Below, piece after piece: positions 49,993 to 59,367 of a stretch of DNA of 64,000 bases. A model generated the notes under the pieces. It had not been told where the DNA came from, ran no database searches, and saw only the letters and a list, made by a program, of their open reading frames with translations. The first letter of the stretch is position 1. Every line of letters begins with the position of its first letter. The DNA is from JAWPMV01 sp039819665. Lineage in GTDB: Bacteria > Bacteroidota > Bacteroidia > J057. The position numbers and the translations under genes are program-made. Location: the NCBI GenBank assembly GCA_039819665.1, contig JBCBRM010000003.1, positions 62,001 to 126,000 on the forward strand, in the 5' to 3' direction.

Positions 49993-50886
49993 ATGTTAGT
50001 ACGTCATTCCCTAACTCTCACAATGTTAGCTGTGTGGGCTATCCTTCTACCTGCACAGACATCCCCCAAGATCGACACCCTGGTGACCGATGAAGGAGCA
50101 ACCAATATGTTGCTCAATATCAAAATTCCCTCTGGTGAAATGTATCTTGCAAGTTCCGGTCAATGTGGAAAGTCTTTTTCCAAATTGGCCTCCAACTCTG
50201 ATCAGGCTGAGCACAAGTATGATCACAATGTCGAGATGAATGGGACGATCCGACGATTAATTAACATAGAATACCCGCAGCAAAAAGCCGCCATCAATAG
50301 CAATGCCGCTGCCACCCTCCGATTAGCAAACCCCGTAACCGATAATTTCAGATCTGAATATAAGCAGGACCCCAGCCTCGATACTGAATTAAAATTAGAT
50401 TTAGGATCAGGTGGTGCTATGCTGGACCTTTCTTCGATGAGTGTAAAAAAGGTTCATATCAACTCTGCTTTCTCCGATGTGATTCTTTCCTATAATAAAC
50501 CTAATTTTGTCAGGATGGACGAAATGGACATCCATGTTGCAAGAGCCAAAATTGTCTTGAAGAATCTCGAGCAAGCTCGTGCAAAAAAGATTCAAATCAG
50601 AAATGAAATGGGAGAGACCAAACTGATCATAGGAGACAGAGGTAGACCCGGTTCAAAAATTCATGTGAAATCCGGTGTGGGAGACTGCATGATTGTTATA
50701 GACAAAGACCAACCTACCAAGATCGTCCTTTCTGGAGGGATGTTTTCCAGGATAGAAGTAGATGAGTCCTTCAAAAAACATGGAGAAGGAACTTATGTAA
50801 ATGCTGCCTATCATTACAACCCTGCGAGGTGCACGACAGTCTTTTGTGAAGTAGACCTTGGAAACATCTCTCTGATGGCCAAGTAA
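49993..50886 (+). CDS. Uncharacterised secreted beta-rich protein
   Basis: A 297-residue protein with a signal peptide (about 1-21, LLPAQTS). The mature part is beta-strand-rich with repeated short strands (KVHINSAFSDVILSY, KIQIRNEMGETKLIIGD, KIHVKSGVGDCMIVID). This resembles the beta-helical DUF4097-like or adhesin-like proteins, but the match is only structural. It is 26 bases upstream of the ABC transporter genes on the same strand and may be part of that operon. Confidence 0.72.
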   Translation: MLVRHSLTLTMLAVWAILLPAQTSPKIDTLVTDEGATNMLLNIKIPSGEMYLASSGQCGKSFSKLASNSDQAEHKYDHNVEMNGTIRRLINIEYPQQKAAINSNAAATLRLANPVTDNFRSEYKQDPSLDTELKLDLGSGGAMLDLSSMSVKKVHINSAFSDVILSYNKPNFVRMDEMDIHVARAKIVLKNLEQARAKKIQIRNEMGETKLIIGDRGRPGSKIHVKSGVGDCMIVIDKDQPTKIVLSGGMFSRIEVDESFKKHGEGTYVNAAYHYNPARCTTVFCEVDLGNISLMAK

Positions 50887-50912
50887 AACTTAACAGGACG
50901 TACACACAGAAC

Positions 50913-51848
50913 ATGAACGAAACTTTTTTACGCATTGACAATGTAAGCAAAGCCTATGATGACTACCTCGCGGTAAACCAGGTTTCGCTGAATATCCCCA
51001 AAGGGAAAATTTATGGCCTCCTCGGCCCAAATGGAGCAGGAAAAACTTCCACCATTAGAATGATCACCCGCATCACTGTACCTGATAGCGGGACTATTTA
51101 TTTTAATGGAGAAGAACTTGCCGAAAAGCATAGCCGGGATACCGGATATATGCCCGAAGAAAGAGGCCTCTACAAAAAAATGAAAGTCCTTGAGCAGATC
51201 ACCTATTTGCTCAGTTTGAAAGGGCTTCCCACTTCTGAAGCCAAAGCAGCAGGGGAAGAGTGGTTGGAAAGACTCGGCCTCACGGATTGGAGTAGCAACA
51301 AAGTTACCGACCTCTCCAAAGGTATGCAGCAAAAGGTGCAGTTTATTTCCACCATTGCCCATAAACCTCGTCTCCTGATTTTGGACGAACCCTTCTCCGG
51401 ACTCGACCCGGTCAATACCAAATTGATCGAAAAAGAGATCTTCCGACTTAAAGATGAAGGAACTACCATCATTTTCTCTACACACCGCATGGAACAGGTG
51501 GAAGAACTCTGTGATTACATAGCTTTGATGAGTCAGGGGAAATTGATGCTGGAAAATGAGATTACCCAGGTAAGAAAGGATTTCCAGAAGCAGGTATATC
51601 ATATCAGCTTCCATGGAGACAAGCAGCACCTTATGGCTGTACCTGGTCTCCAAGTCCTGGAAGTTACCGACAAACAAGCAAAAGTAGAACTATCCGGTGG
51701 CGAAGGAGATCGAAATGATCTCTTGAGACGTCTGGCAGATTCTCCCCTGGAGATTTTGAGTTTTGCCCTGCATTTGCCTCGCCTCAATGAAATCTTTATT
51801 GAATTAGTCGGTGGCAACAAAAATCTCAACCGCAAGGAGACCGTATAA
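50913..51848 (+). CDS. ABC transporter ATP-binding protein (ABC-2/NatA type)
   Basis: A 311-residue ATPase with Walker A GPNGAGKTS (38-46), signature LSKGMQQ (134-140), Walker B LLILDEP (154-160), the H-loop in IIFSTHRMEQVEEL, and a C-terminal domain (about 225-311) seen in NatA-like exporters. It powers the permease encoded 49 bases downstream. The pair is probably an efflux system for ions, drugs or lipids; the substrate is unknown. Confidence 0.94.
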   Translation: MNETFLRIDNVSKAYDDYLAVNQVSLNIPKGKIYGLLGPNGAGKTSTIRMITRITVPDSGTIYFNGEELAEKHSRDTGYMPEERGLYKKMKVLEQITYLLSLKGLPTSEAKAAGEEWLERLGLTDWSSNKVTDLSKGMQQKVQFISTIAHKPRLLILDEPFSGLDPVNTKLIEKEIFRLKDEGTTIIFSTHRMEQVEELCDYIALMSQGKLMLENEITQVRKDFQKQVYHISFHGDKQHLMAVPGLQVLEVTDKQAKVELSGGEGDRNDLLRRLADSPLEILSFALHLPRLNEIFIELVGGNKNLNRKETV

Positions 51849-51897
51849 GCTCCTTTTTCCAAAATTTCTCCATCTCCCCTAAATCAGAAATCAAGAC

Positions 51898-53202
51898 ATG
51901 GACAAAATAGGCATCATATTTAAAAGAGAATATCTCAATATGGTCAGGAAGAAGAGTTTCTTACTGGCTACATTTCTAGTACCCCTGGGATTTGCTGCTT
52001 TGATTGGTATTCAAGTAGCTTCCGCGGTATTTGTCGAAAAAGAAAATTACGATCTTCTCATAGTAGAAGATGAAACCTATGCGGTTACCGGCCGCATTAA
52101 TAAAGGCGATAACTTCAAGGTCGTTCCCATTAAAGCGGAAGGTGATTTTGTAACCCAAAGAGATAGCTTACTCGAGCGGGTAAAGAAAAACGAGAATGAA
52201 GTTTATCTTTATTATCCGGAAACCTACCTGGAAAAAGAAAATATTACCGCAACCCTCCATAGTTCCAAAAAACTCAGTCAACAAGTAAGGCGAGAAGTAG
52301 AACGAAAACTGGAGCGAGCTATTAAAGATTATAAAACTGAATTAGTAGGAATCAGTAAAGAGCAATTAGATAAAACCGATTTTGAACTTGATCTCCAGAC
52401 CAAAAGTGGCGAAAAAGAAAATAGCACCAGCGAGATTATGGCTTTGGCTGTGGGCGCAGGTACAGCTATTATTATTTATATGTTGATCGCTATCTATGGG
52501 GGAATCTTAATGCAGGGAGTGATCGAGGAAAAAGCCAACAGGATTGTCGAGGTCATAGTTTCCTCTGTAAGGCCATTTCAATTGCTTATGGGAAAAACCC
52601 TTGCGTTGGCATCTGTAGCTATCACCCAGCTCATTTTATGGGGCTTATTGTCCATGGTAGTCTACTTCATCATGCTTCCTTTTGTGGCAAATGCCGGGAT
52701 TGATCCTGCAGCCATTCAACAACCAGGGATGGAAATGTCAGCCAGCGAAGCCGAAAATATTCTCATCGACCTTCAAGGTGCGAATTGGAATGTCCTTTGG
52801 TTCTTTCCCATCTACTTCCTTGGCGGATTCTTCCTTTACGGATCATTGATGGCCGCTGCAGGTTCTGCTGTCGATAATATTCAGGATGCCCAGCAATTTA
52901 CCATCCCAATTACACTACCTTTGATGTTGCCTTTATTCTTCTATCCCAACATCATCCAGAATCCCAATGGGATGTTTGCATCCATTACCTCTCATATACC
53001 CTTTTTCTCCCCAATGATTATGCCCATGCGGATAGGACTGGGCTCAGTCCCTTGGTGGGAAATAGTCTTATCTATCATTATCCTTGTCCTTTCCTTTCTG
53101 GGCTGTGTATGGATCTCCGCGAAGATTTACCGTACCGGTATCCTCATGTATGGAAAGAAACCGAGCTTTAAGGAAATATTTAAGTGGTTGAGGTACAATT
53201 AG
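51898..53202 (+). CDS. ABC-2 type permease (NatB-like)
   Basis: A 434-residue permease. One membrane helix lies near the N-terminus (about 22-45), followed by a large extracytoplasmic domain (about 46-175) and a cluster of five or six helices (about 178-425) of the ABC-2 class (GVIEEKANRIVEVIVSSVRP, SHIPFFSPMIMPMRI). The order ATPase then permease and the close spacing indicate a two-gene exporter. The Na+-efflux proteins NatAB are the closest familiar layout. Confidence 0.93.
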   Translation: MDKIGIIFKREYLNMVRKKSFLLATFLVPLGFAALIGIQVASAVFVEKENYDLLIVEDETYAVTGRINKGDNFKVVPIKAEGDFVTQRDSLLERVKKNENEVYLYYPETYLEKENITATLHSSKKLSQQVRREVERKLERAIKDYKTELVGISKEQLDKTDFELDLQTKSGEKENSTSEIMALAVGAGTAIIIYMLIAIYGGILMQGVIEEKANRIVEVIVSSVRPFQLLMGKTLALASVAITQLILWGLLSMVVYFIMLPFVANAGIDPAAIQQPGMEMSASEAENILIDLQGANWNVLWFFPIYFLGGFFLYGSLMAAAGSAVDNIQDAQQFTIPITLPLMLPLFFYPNIIQNPNGMFASITSHIPFFSPMIMPMRIGLGSVPWWEIVLSIIILVLSFLGCVWISAKIYRTGILMYGKKPSFKEIFKWLRYN

Positions 53203-53535
53203 CATAGCTAGTTGAAAGTGTAACGTGTTAGTGTTTTAGGGGGTTAGTTCCTGTTTCTCAGAATAATGCTAAGCCTCTAAAGCCCTAACACGCTTCTGCA
53301 TTAATAGATCTATTGAAAGGATCGCTGCGTCTTTTCTGGTGTCCCATACACCCACGATCTCCTTTGAGCCCAAAAAACCCAGAACCCCTGAGTACAAGAA
53401 CACTAATACCCTAACACACTCCCACTTCCGCACGTTAAAACAATCCCCCTGCACGCTTATTCATTAGTGCTAAACAGGCCCGCAATCGTGGCGTATGTTT
53501 GATAAAACAACAGTCAAACATTTAAAGTCACGATT
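53203..53535. repeat. Intergenic region with family A repeats and a lipoprotein promoter
   Basis: GTGTTAGTGTTTTAGGGGG (from 53228) pairs loosely with CTCTAAAGCCCTAACACGC (53275-53293). A second arm ACACTAATACCCTAACACAC lies at 53400-53419. TATGTTTG at 53494-53501 is a perfect TAnnTTTG box 34 bases before the next ATG. No gene is seen. Confidence 0.7.
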
Positions 53536-54114
53536 ATGAGCAAGCCCCAACTTTTCAACCTGATCAAACTGTTTAGCCTCAGTATAGCAGCTTCTCTTTT
53601 CCTAAGTTCATGTGTAGTCGACCAAGGCCCCGTAGGACCTACAGGCCCTCCTGGAAGAGATGGTCTCGACGGAAATGCAGAAGTATTTAGTATCAATTAT
53701 CTCGCAGAAGAATCCGATTGGTATGATGTAGGTATTCCTGGTGATCCCGGGTATTACATCGCCCTCGACTTAGATGTACCTGAAATCGATCAGGACATCG
53801 TAGATAATGGAGTTGTACTAGTTTACTACCGCGAAACTCCTACCAATGCATGGACTCCTCTGCCTTATACCTTTATCTCCCACGAACCTGAGTACATCGA
53901 AAAACTCGATATGATCTATGCTCTTGAATTCGTAGGAATTCAAAGCATGGCCTCGGACCGCAGCGCAGTTCCTTATACCGGCACCTTCCGCGTCATCGTG
54001 GCCCCCGGTATTGGCTTAGGCAAAAGTGCTGGAGGTAAAGTGGATCTTTCCTATGAATCTGTGGCCAAGCAACTCGGTATCACCGAAGATATGCAAAGCT
54101 TCCGTTCGATATAA
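53536..54114 (+). CDS. Lipoprotein with a short collagen-like segment
   Basis: A 192-residue lipoprotein with lipobox LSSC and Cys at about 26. Directly after comes a collagen-like Gly-X-Y stretch (GPVGPTGPPGRDGLDG, about 31-46), then a compact 140-residue domain of unknown function (WYDVGIPGDPGYYIALDLDV, VVLVYYRETPTNAWTPLP). The short collagen-like part is typical of Bacteroidota surface lipoproteins and may form a trimeric stalk. It is followed by a family A hairpin and an outer-membrane-like protein gene. Confidence 0.85.
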   Translation: MSKPQLFNLIKLFSLSIAASLFLSSCVVDQGPVGPTGPPGRDGLDGNAEVFSINYLAEESDWYDVGIPGDPGYYIALDLDVPEIDQDIVDNGVVLVYYRETPTNAWTPLPYTFISHEPEYIEKLDMIYALEFVGIQSMASDRSAVPYTGTFRVIVAPGIGLGKSAGGKVDLSYESVAKQLGITEDMQSFRSI

Positions 54115-54120
54115 ACGCAA

Positions 54121-54200
54121 GTGTAAAGATGTGTTGTGGTGATGTAGTTCGGTAGTATTATCAAAACCAACTATAACACCACAACACAAAAACACCTCAC
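54121..54200. repeat. Family A intergenic hairpin
   Basis: GTGTTGTGGTGATGTAGTT (from 54131) is answered by AACTATAACACCACAACAC (from 54169), a long near-perfect stem directly after a stop codon. Confidence 0.75.
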
Positions 54201-54255
54201 TCACTTCCGTTCTTTACCCCTACAGTCTCTTACGAAACTTCTAACAACAACAAAC

Positions 54256-54813
54256 ATGAAAAGCAAAGCCCTGTTTATCATAATAATCAGCCTATTCTCA
54301 TTTTTTACCAGCCAGGCCCAGGGAAATTTCTCTCCCGAATTCGACAGCCGACACAAAAACATCTATGCCGAACTTTTTGGCAGCAACATCATTGCCGGAG
54401 TAAACTTTGATATGCGCCTCAACAAAGGCCAGAATGATGGCATCGGATTTAGAGCAGGTGTCGGAGGCCTTAGCGTTTCAGGTTTTGACCAAAACACCGA
54501 ACTCAATGTAGGAGTGGTAACCTTCCCACTAGAAGTAAACACCGTAGTCGGCAAACGTCGAAGTAGCCTAATCGCTGGTGCCGGTTTACTACCCATTTAT
54601 GCCACTGTTTCCGGCCAGGGTGAACTCACCAATTACGAATATGTATCCGGTGATGGATTCGGCCTCGCAGGAGGATTCCTGACCCTCGGCTACCGGCAGC
54701 AACCCCTCAAAAACGGAATCATGTTTCAGGTTAACTGGAACCCCATGATCCTCAGAGGTAGCGGCTTCAATGCCGGATGGATCGGACTGGGAGTGGGAGT
54801 AGGATTTAAGTAA
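54256..54813 (+). CDS. Small outer membrane beta-barrel-like protein
   Basis: A 185-residue protein with a signal peptide (about 1-21, FFTSQAQ). The mature part is rich in alternating hydrophobic strands and Gly turns (GIGFRAGVGGLSVSG, SSLIAGAGLLPIYATVSG), ending WIGLGVGVGFK with an aromatic-like terminal strand pattern. This fits a small barrel of 8-10 strands. No family name is certain. Confidence 0.75.
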   Translation: MKSKALFIIIISLFSFFTSQAQGNFSPEFDSRHKNIYAELFGSNIIAGVNFDMRLNKGQNDGIGFRAGVGGLSVSGFDQNTELNVGVVTFPLEVNTVVGKRRSSLIAGAGLLPIYATVSGQGELTNYEYVSGDGFGLAGGFLTLGYRQQPLKNGIMFQVNWNPMILRGSGFNAGWIGLGVGVGFK

Positions 54814-54817
54814 GAAA

Positions 54818-54895
54818 CGTGATAGTGTGTTTGCGTGTTAGAGTAGAGATCAGAAAGACTCTAACACTCTAACACTCACAGCCGCTAACACTCAA
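54818..54895. repeat. Family A intergenic hairpin
   Basis: GTGATAGTGTGTTTGCGTGT and TAGAGTA face ACTCTAACACTCTAACACTC, directly after the barrel gene stop codon. Confidence 0.72.
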
Positions 54896-54999
54896 GCTAT
54901 ATAGTTCAGACCCAAATAAGCAGCGATGCCAGTCCTCATGGGCTGGCTTTTTGCGTAGGAAGTCAGGGCTTTTAGCTATCTTGAAGGAAATCTCTTGGC

Positions 55000-55866
55000 A
55001 TGAGGTATGAGACAGAGAAAATACAAGCGCCAGCGCAGATTCAGAAAGTTCTGACGATAGATGCGAATGGTATAGAAGAGAGAAACGACCTCCTCGCTGT
55101 GGAAGCTCCTTTGGAGATTCGATTGGGCTATGGTCGAAAGGGAGATCGAGTTCAGAAAAGCATAAGTATTACCATGCGGACTCCAGGACATGATCTGGAA
55201 TTGAGCATGGGATTTTTGTTTGGAGAAGGCATTATTCGGTCGAAAGAAGATATCTATTCTATCAAGCATTGTACTGACCAGGGAAAAGAAGAAAGTAGGG
55301 GAAATGTGGTACGCGTGGAACTCGCGGAAACGTGTCAGCCGGATTTGAAAAAATTGGAGCGGCAATTTTATACGACATCCAGTTGTGGGATATGCGGGAA
55401 GGCTTCCATCGAAGCCATTCAGAATTTGCACTGCGAATTCATTTCCCTGAAAAAAGACTGGATTCACAAAGATTTAATTCATCCTCTGGGGGAAAAAGTG
55501 AGGGAGCGGCAACAGATCTTTAGTTATACCGGCGGCTTGCATGCGGCAGCTCTATTTAATAGACGGGGAGAATTGCTCCGATTAAGAGAGGATGTAGGGC
55601 GGCACAATGCCCTGGATAAACTCATTGGTGCAGAATTCTTCGAAGGGAAATTACCGGCAGATGACAAAATTCTTTTTCTTAGTGGGAGGATCAGTTTTGA
55701 ACTGGTGCAAAAAGCGCTGGCAGCTCGAATACCTTTGATCGTCGCGGTTGGGGCACCTTCAAGTCTGGCTGTCGAACTGGCTCAAGAAAGTGGAATCAGT
55801 CTGATCGGTTTCGCCCGTCAACATCGATTCAATATCTATACACATACTCAAAGACTACATCTATAA
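55000..55866 (+). CDS. fdhD: Formate dehydrogenase accessory sulfurtransferase
   Basis: A 288-residue FdhD. It carries sulfur from a cysteine desulfurase to the molybdenum cofactor of formate dehydrogenase-type enzymes. Visible are the N-terminal EAPLEIRLG, MRTPGHDLELSMGFLFGEGI, the sulfur-carrying C129-G-I-C132, and the later FSYTGGLHAAALF and LREDVGRHNALDKLIG. Its stop touches the ATG of the molybdoenzyme gene (TAAATG), so the two proteins are made together. Confidence 0.96.
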   Translation: MRYETEKIQAPAQIQKVLTIDANGIEERNDLLAVEAPLEIRLGYGRKGDRVQKSISITMRTPGHDLELSMGFLFGEGIIRSKEDIYSIKHCTDQGKEESRGNVVRVELAETCQPDLKKLERQFYTTSSCGICGKASIEAIQNLHCEFISLKKDWIHKDLIHPLGEKVRERQQIFSYTGGLHAAALFNRRGELLRLREDVGRHNALDKLIGAEFFEGKLPADDKILFLSGRISFELVQKALAARIPLIVAVGAPSSLAVELAQESGISLIGFARQHRFNIYTHTQRLHL

Positions 55867-58185
55867 ATGGCAATGGACCCAAAAGCCAACTCCTCAAAAA
55901 GCAAAAAAACGATTGCCCAACCACCTGAAAAACTTACGGGAATTAAAATCAAAAATCCCAAAAAAGTAGCAGGGGGGAGAGGAGCAATCAATAGTACCGT
56001 AAAGCATGTCGTGGAAGAAATGGGCCTCGCTCGAGGAACCAATGCTTTGCTAAAAATGAATCAATTCACCGGTTTCGACTGTCCGGGATGTGCCTGGCCT
56101 GATCCAGATGATAAGCGTTCTGTTTTGGGTGAGTACTGCGAAAATGGAGCAAAAGCATTAGCAGAAGAGGCAACTTTGAAACGAGTAGATCCGATTTTCT
56201 TTGCCGAAAATTCTATTGAGGATTTAGGGAAATGGTCAGATTATGAATTGGGAAAAAGTGGTCGCATTACCTATCCGATGTTTTTGGAGAAAGGAGCCAC
56301 CCATTACCAACCTATCAATTGGTCCAAAGCTTTTCAACTCATAGGAGATAAACTAAAATCCCTGCCTTCTCCCGATGAAGCTATTTTCTATACCTCCGGA
56401 CGTACGAGTAATGAAGCGGCTTTCTTGTATCAGCTTTTTGTTCGCATGTACGGGACCAATAATCTTCCGGATTGCTCCAATATGTGCCATGAGTCAAGTG
56501 GAGTTGCGTTGAGTGAGACTTTGGGTATTGGAAAAGGCTCAGTTACGCTGGAAGATATTCACGAAGCGGAGGTGATCATGGTGGTCGGTCAAAATCCCGG
56601 AACCAATCATCCACGTATGATGACCGCTTTGCAAAAGTGTAAGAAGAATGGCGGTAAGATCATTACGGTAAATCCACTTCCTGAAACCGGACTTATGCGT
56701 TTCAAGCATCCTCAATCTCCCGGAGATTTGCTAGGGAATGGAACTCAGCTGACCGATGTATTTCTTCAGCTAAAAGTAAATGCAGATGTAGCTTTGGCGA
56801 AAGCCATGATGCTCATGCTATTCAAAAAGGAAGAGGAGCATTCTGGCGATGTATTTGATTGGAACTTTATCATAGGAAAAAGCTCAGGCTTCGAGGAATT
56901 CAAAAAAGACTTGCATAAGCAGGATTTAGATAAACTGATTGCTGAGACGGGAATTGATAAAGCAAAAATCGAAGAGGCTGTCGAATTATTGGCCCACAAC
57001 AAAAAGATTATCATATGTTGGGCGATGGGATTGACGCAGCATGAAAATGGGGTCGAAAATATCCGTGAATATGTCAATATACTTTTGTTGAAAGGAAGCA
57101 TTGGCAAAAAAGGATCAGGTACTTGTCCCGTCCGAGGCCATAGCAATGTACAAGGTGATCGTACCATGGGTATTTGGGAAGCTCCTAAAGAGGCTTTCCT
57201 TGACAAACTCAAGACCCATTTCAATTTCGAGCCCCCTCGTCATCATGGTTATGCTGTAGTTCCTGCCATTGAGGCCATGCATAAAGGTAAAGCCAAAGTG
57301 TTCTTTGCCATGGGAGGTAATTTTATCTCCGCCACCCCTGACACCGAATACACAGCTGAAGCTTTGAAAAAATGCGAACTCACGGTCCACGTTTCTACCA
57401 AGCTCAATCGCAGCCACCTCATTCATGGAGAACAGGCCCTGATCCTTCCTTGCATTGCTCGCTCAGAATTGGATAAGCAGGCAAAAGGAAAGCAGTTTGT
57501 TACCATAGAGAACTCTATGGGAGTAGTTCACATGTCAAAAGGCAGCCTTCCTCCTGCATCAGAATCCTTATTAAGTGAACCTGCCATTGTAGCTAGATTG
57601 GCGAAAGCAACTTTGACTGATGAAGGCAAATGGGATGAATGGATAGCCAATTATGACAATATTCGAGACCTGATTGAAGCCTGCATACCCGGTTTCGAAA
57701 AATACAATAAGCGTGTCCGTAAAAAAGGCGGATTTTATTTACCAAATGGAGCTCGTGAAGGCAAATTCAATACCTCAGACGGGAAGGCGCAATTTTCTGT
57801 AAATAAAATCCCGGAAAACAAGCTGCAAAAAGGGGAATACACCATGTTTACCGTTCGTAGCCATGATCAATACAATACAACCATTTACGGTTTGGATGAT
57901 CGTTACAGAGGCATTTATTCAGAGCGCAGAGTAGTTTTGATGAATGTGGAAGATATGAATGATGCTTTGCTGTCGAAAGGGGAAGAGGTCGACCTTATAA
58001 ACACCCATGGAGGCGTACAAAGAGTCGCTGAGAAGTTTCTCGTAGTTCCTTTTGACACACCCAGAGGCTGCGTGGCTACCTATTTTCCTGAGGCTAATGT
58101 TCTGGTTCCGATTGATAGCTATGCACATCGGAGTAAGACACCTGCTTCCAAGAAGGTGATTATTAAGATTGAGAAGCGGAAGTAA
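55867..58185 (+). CDS. FdhF/YdeP-family molybdopterin oxidoreductase
   Basis: A 772-residue molybdoenzyme of the YdeP branch of the formate dehydrogenase family. A basic extension of about 60 residues precedes the conserved FDCPGCAWPDPDDKR (C72, C75) and C91. NNLPDCSNMCHESSG, VVGQNPGTNHPRM and FFAMGGNFISATPD follow, and the C-terminal MopB-type domain starts near 660 (TVRSHDQYNTTIYG). It has no selenocysteine. Family members bind bis-MGD and one Fe-S site; the physiological substrate of YdeP-type enzymes is not settled. Coupled directly to fdhD, which should activate it. Confidence 0.93.
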   Translation: MAMDPKANSSKSKKTIAQPPEKLTGIKIKNPKKVAGGRGAINSTVKHVVEEMGLARGTNALLKMNQFTGFDCPGCAWPDPDDKRSVLGEYCENGAKALAEEATLKRVDPIFFAENSIEDLGKWSDYELGKSGRITYPMFLEKGATHYQPINWSKAFQLIGDKLKSLPSPDEAIFYTSGRTSNEAAFLYQLFVRMYGTNNLPDCSNMCHESSGVALSETLGIGKGSVTLEDIHEAEVIMVVGQNPGTNHPRMMTALQKCKKNGGKIITVNPLPETGLMRFKHPQSPGDLLGNGTQLTDVFLQLKVNADVALAKAMMLMLFKKEEEHSGDVFDWNFIIGKSSGFEEFKKDLHKQDLDKLIAETGIDKAKIEEAVELLAHNKKIIICWAMGLTQHENGVENIREYVNILLLKGSIGKKGSGTCPVRGHSNVQGDRTMGIWEAPKEAFLDKLKTHFNFEPPRHHGYAVVPAIEAMHKGKAKVFFAMGGNFISATPDTEYTAEALKKCELTVHVSTKLNRSHLIHGEQALILPCIARSELDKQAKGKQFVTIENSMGVVHMSKGSLPPASESLLSEPAIVARLAKATLTDEGKWDEWIANYDNIRDLIEACIPGFEKYNKRVRKKGGFYLPNGAREGKFNTSDGKAQFSVNKIPENKLQKGEYTMFTVRSHDQYNTTIYGLDDRYRGIYSERRVVLMNVEDMNDALLSKGEEVDLINTHGGVQRVAEKFLVVPFDTPRGCVATYFPEANVLVPIDSYAHRSKTPASKKVIIKIEKRK

Positions 58186-58343
58186 GAGGCTGACAACCCA
58201 GCCTCAACCCACAAAAACCCTGTCACCCGGAGCCCCGTCGAGGGGCCTCAGGCTTTAGTTCCTATCTTTCCCATACTTCATTTGGGAATTGGAAAAAAGG
58301 TGGCTGCAAAAATAAAGGTCCTTCGCTTTGAATGACATGAGCT
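58186..58343. repeat. Convergent intergenic region with a GC-rich palindrome
   Basis: GTCACCCGGAGCCCCGTCGA then GGGGCCTCAGG forms a short GC-rich hairpin. The motif type (GTCA-CCxGAGC-GTCGA-GGG) recurs in intergenic DNA of many bacteria. It could terminate both convergent genes. Confidence 0.55.
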
Positions 58344-59201
58344 TTATGCCTGATAATCCCTCTTTGTACTCACGAACTCCTTGGGACTACTTTTGATGAT
58401 TTTCTTAAAAATTCGGTTGAAATAAGATATATCATTAAAGCCACTCTCATAAGCGATGCTGGAGATCTTCATATCCGTCTGAATCATCAATTCACAGGCA
58501 TGAGAAATACGAATTTCGTTGACAATCTCTGAGAAAGTCTTCTTTGCATGTTTTTTCAAAAACTTACAGAAAGAGGATTTAGTCATGGGAATTAATGCAG
58601 CCGCTTCCTCCAATGAAACTCCAGTCTGGTAATTTTCAAGAATATAACTGTAGACGATCTGAATCCGTTTCAATTCAGCCATTTTGGTATCCACAATGTA
58701 ATTTTCCTGCGTGATGTAGCGATATTCCTGTGTGCTAGCGAAAAGATAGAGTAGATCAAGTAACTTTAACACCTGAGGTAAACCCTCCAATTGGAACAAC
58801 TCCTCTATTTTATCATTTGCCTTTTGCTGTATCCCTCCTTCAAACTTTAATCCTCTTTTTGCCCTAAAGAATAAGTCTTTGACAATTTGGGTCTCTGGTT
58901 TTTCTAGAAAGTCATTCCCCAAGAAATTCTCCTGCATTTGGATGACGACCTGATTTGATTTTTTCTTTGTAATAAATCCGTGGGGTAAATTTGATCCAAA
59001 CATCACAAGGTCTCCGCTCCGATAGTCCTCAATGTTGTTTCCTACAAATCGTTTTCCTTCACTTTTTCGAGTAAGGCAAATTTCTACTTCCGGATGAAAA
59101 TGCCAGGCCTCTTTTAGGGTAGGACGTTGAGGACGTTCCACAACTTTTGCTATAAAGGAATGAAGTGGGCGAACTTGTATTTTTTCGTATTCCGGCTTCA
59201 T
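58344..59201 (-). CDS. AraC-family transcriptional regulator with cupin sensor
   Basis: A 285-residue regulator. The N-terminal cupin-like domain (about 15-110, WHFHPEVEICL, FGSNLPHGF) probably binds a small ligand. The C-terminal AraC double helix-turn-helix spans about 185-282 (VSLEEAAALIPMTKSSFCKF, SSIAYESGFNDISYFNRIFK). It lies divergent from the TonB receptor gene (166 bp apart) and probably controls it with the glycosidase and symporter genes. This layout is typical of sugar-responsive regulation. Confidence 0.93.
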   Translation of the reverse strand: MKPEYEKIQVRPLHSFIAKVVERPQRPTLKEAWHFHPEVEICLTRKSEGKRFVGNNIEDYRSGDLVMFGSNLPHGFITKKKSNQVVIQMQENFLGNDFLEKPETQIVKDLFFRAKRGLKFEGGIQQKANDKIEELFQLEGLPQVLKLLDLLYLFASTQEYRYITQENYIVDTKMAELKRIQIVYSYILENYQTGVSLEEAAALIPMTKSSFCKFLKKHAKKTFSEIVNEIRISHACELMIQTDMKISSIAYESGFNDISYFNRIFKKIIKSSPKEFVSTKRDYQA

Positions 59202-59367
59202 ACTCGGATAATGATAGTCTTTCTAGCATATATTATACTATTTTATCAATTGCAGAACAATAATTGACAATATAGTCCTAACAATGGAAAACATCCTTCA
59301 AGCATGACTGCTTCCAAGCTAGATAAATTTGTGTTCATCGAACTTTCTAACAATAGGAGATACTACT
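59202..59367. promoter_or_regulatory. Divergent regulator/TonB-receptor control region
   Basis: TAAATTTG at 59324-59331 is a perfect TAnnTTTG -7 box for the receptor gene. AAGCATGACTGCTT (59300-59313) is an inverted repeat about 10 bases upstream of it, and TCAATT/AATTGA (59246-59267) is another. Either may be the AraC-type operator. GGAGA lies before the receptor ATG. Confidence 0.5.

Noticed and set aside
3843..54895. Family A repeats as a CRISPR or IS terminal repeat
   Set aside because: Copies are dispersed and variable, without regular spacers, and no transposase or cas gene is present.
55867..58185. Selenocysteine-containing formate dehydrogenase
   Set aside because: No in-frame TGA; the frame is open throughout, and the YdeP-type cysteines are present.
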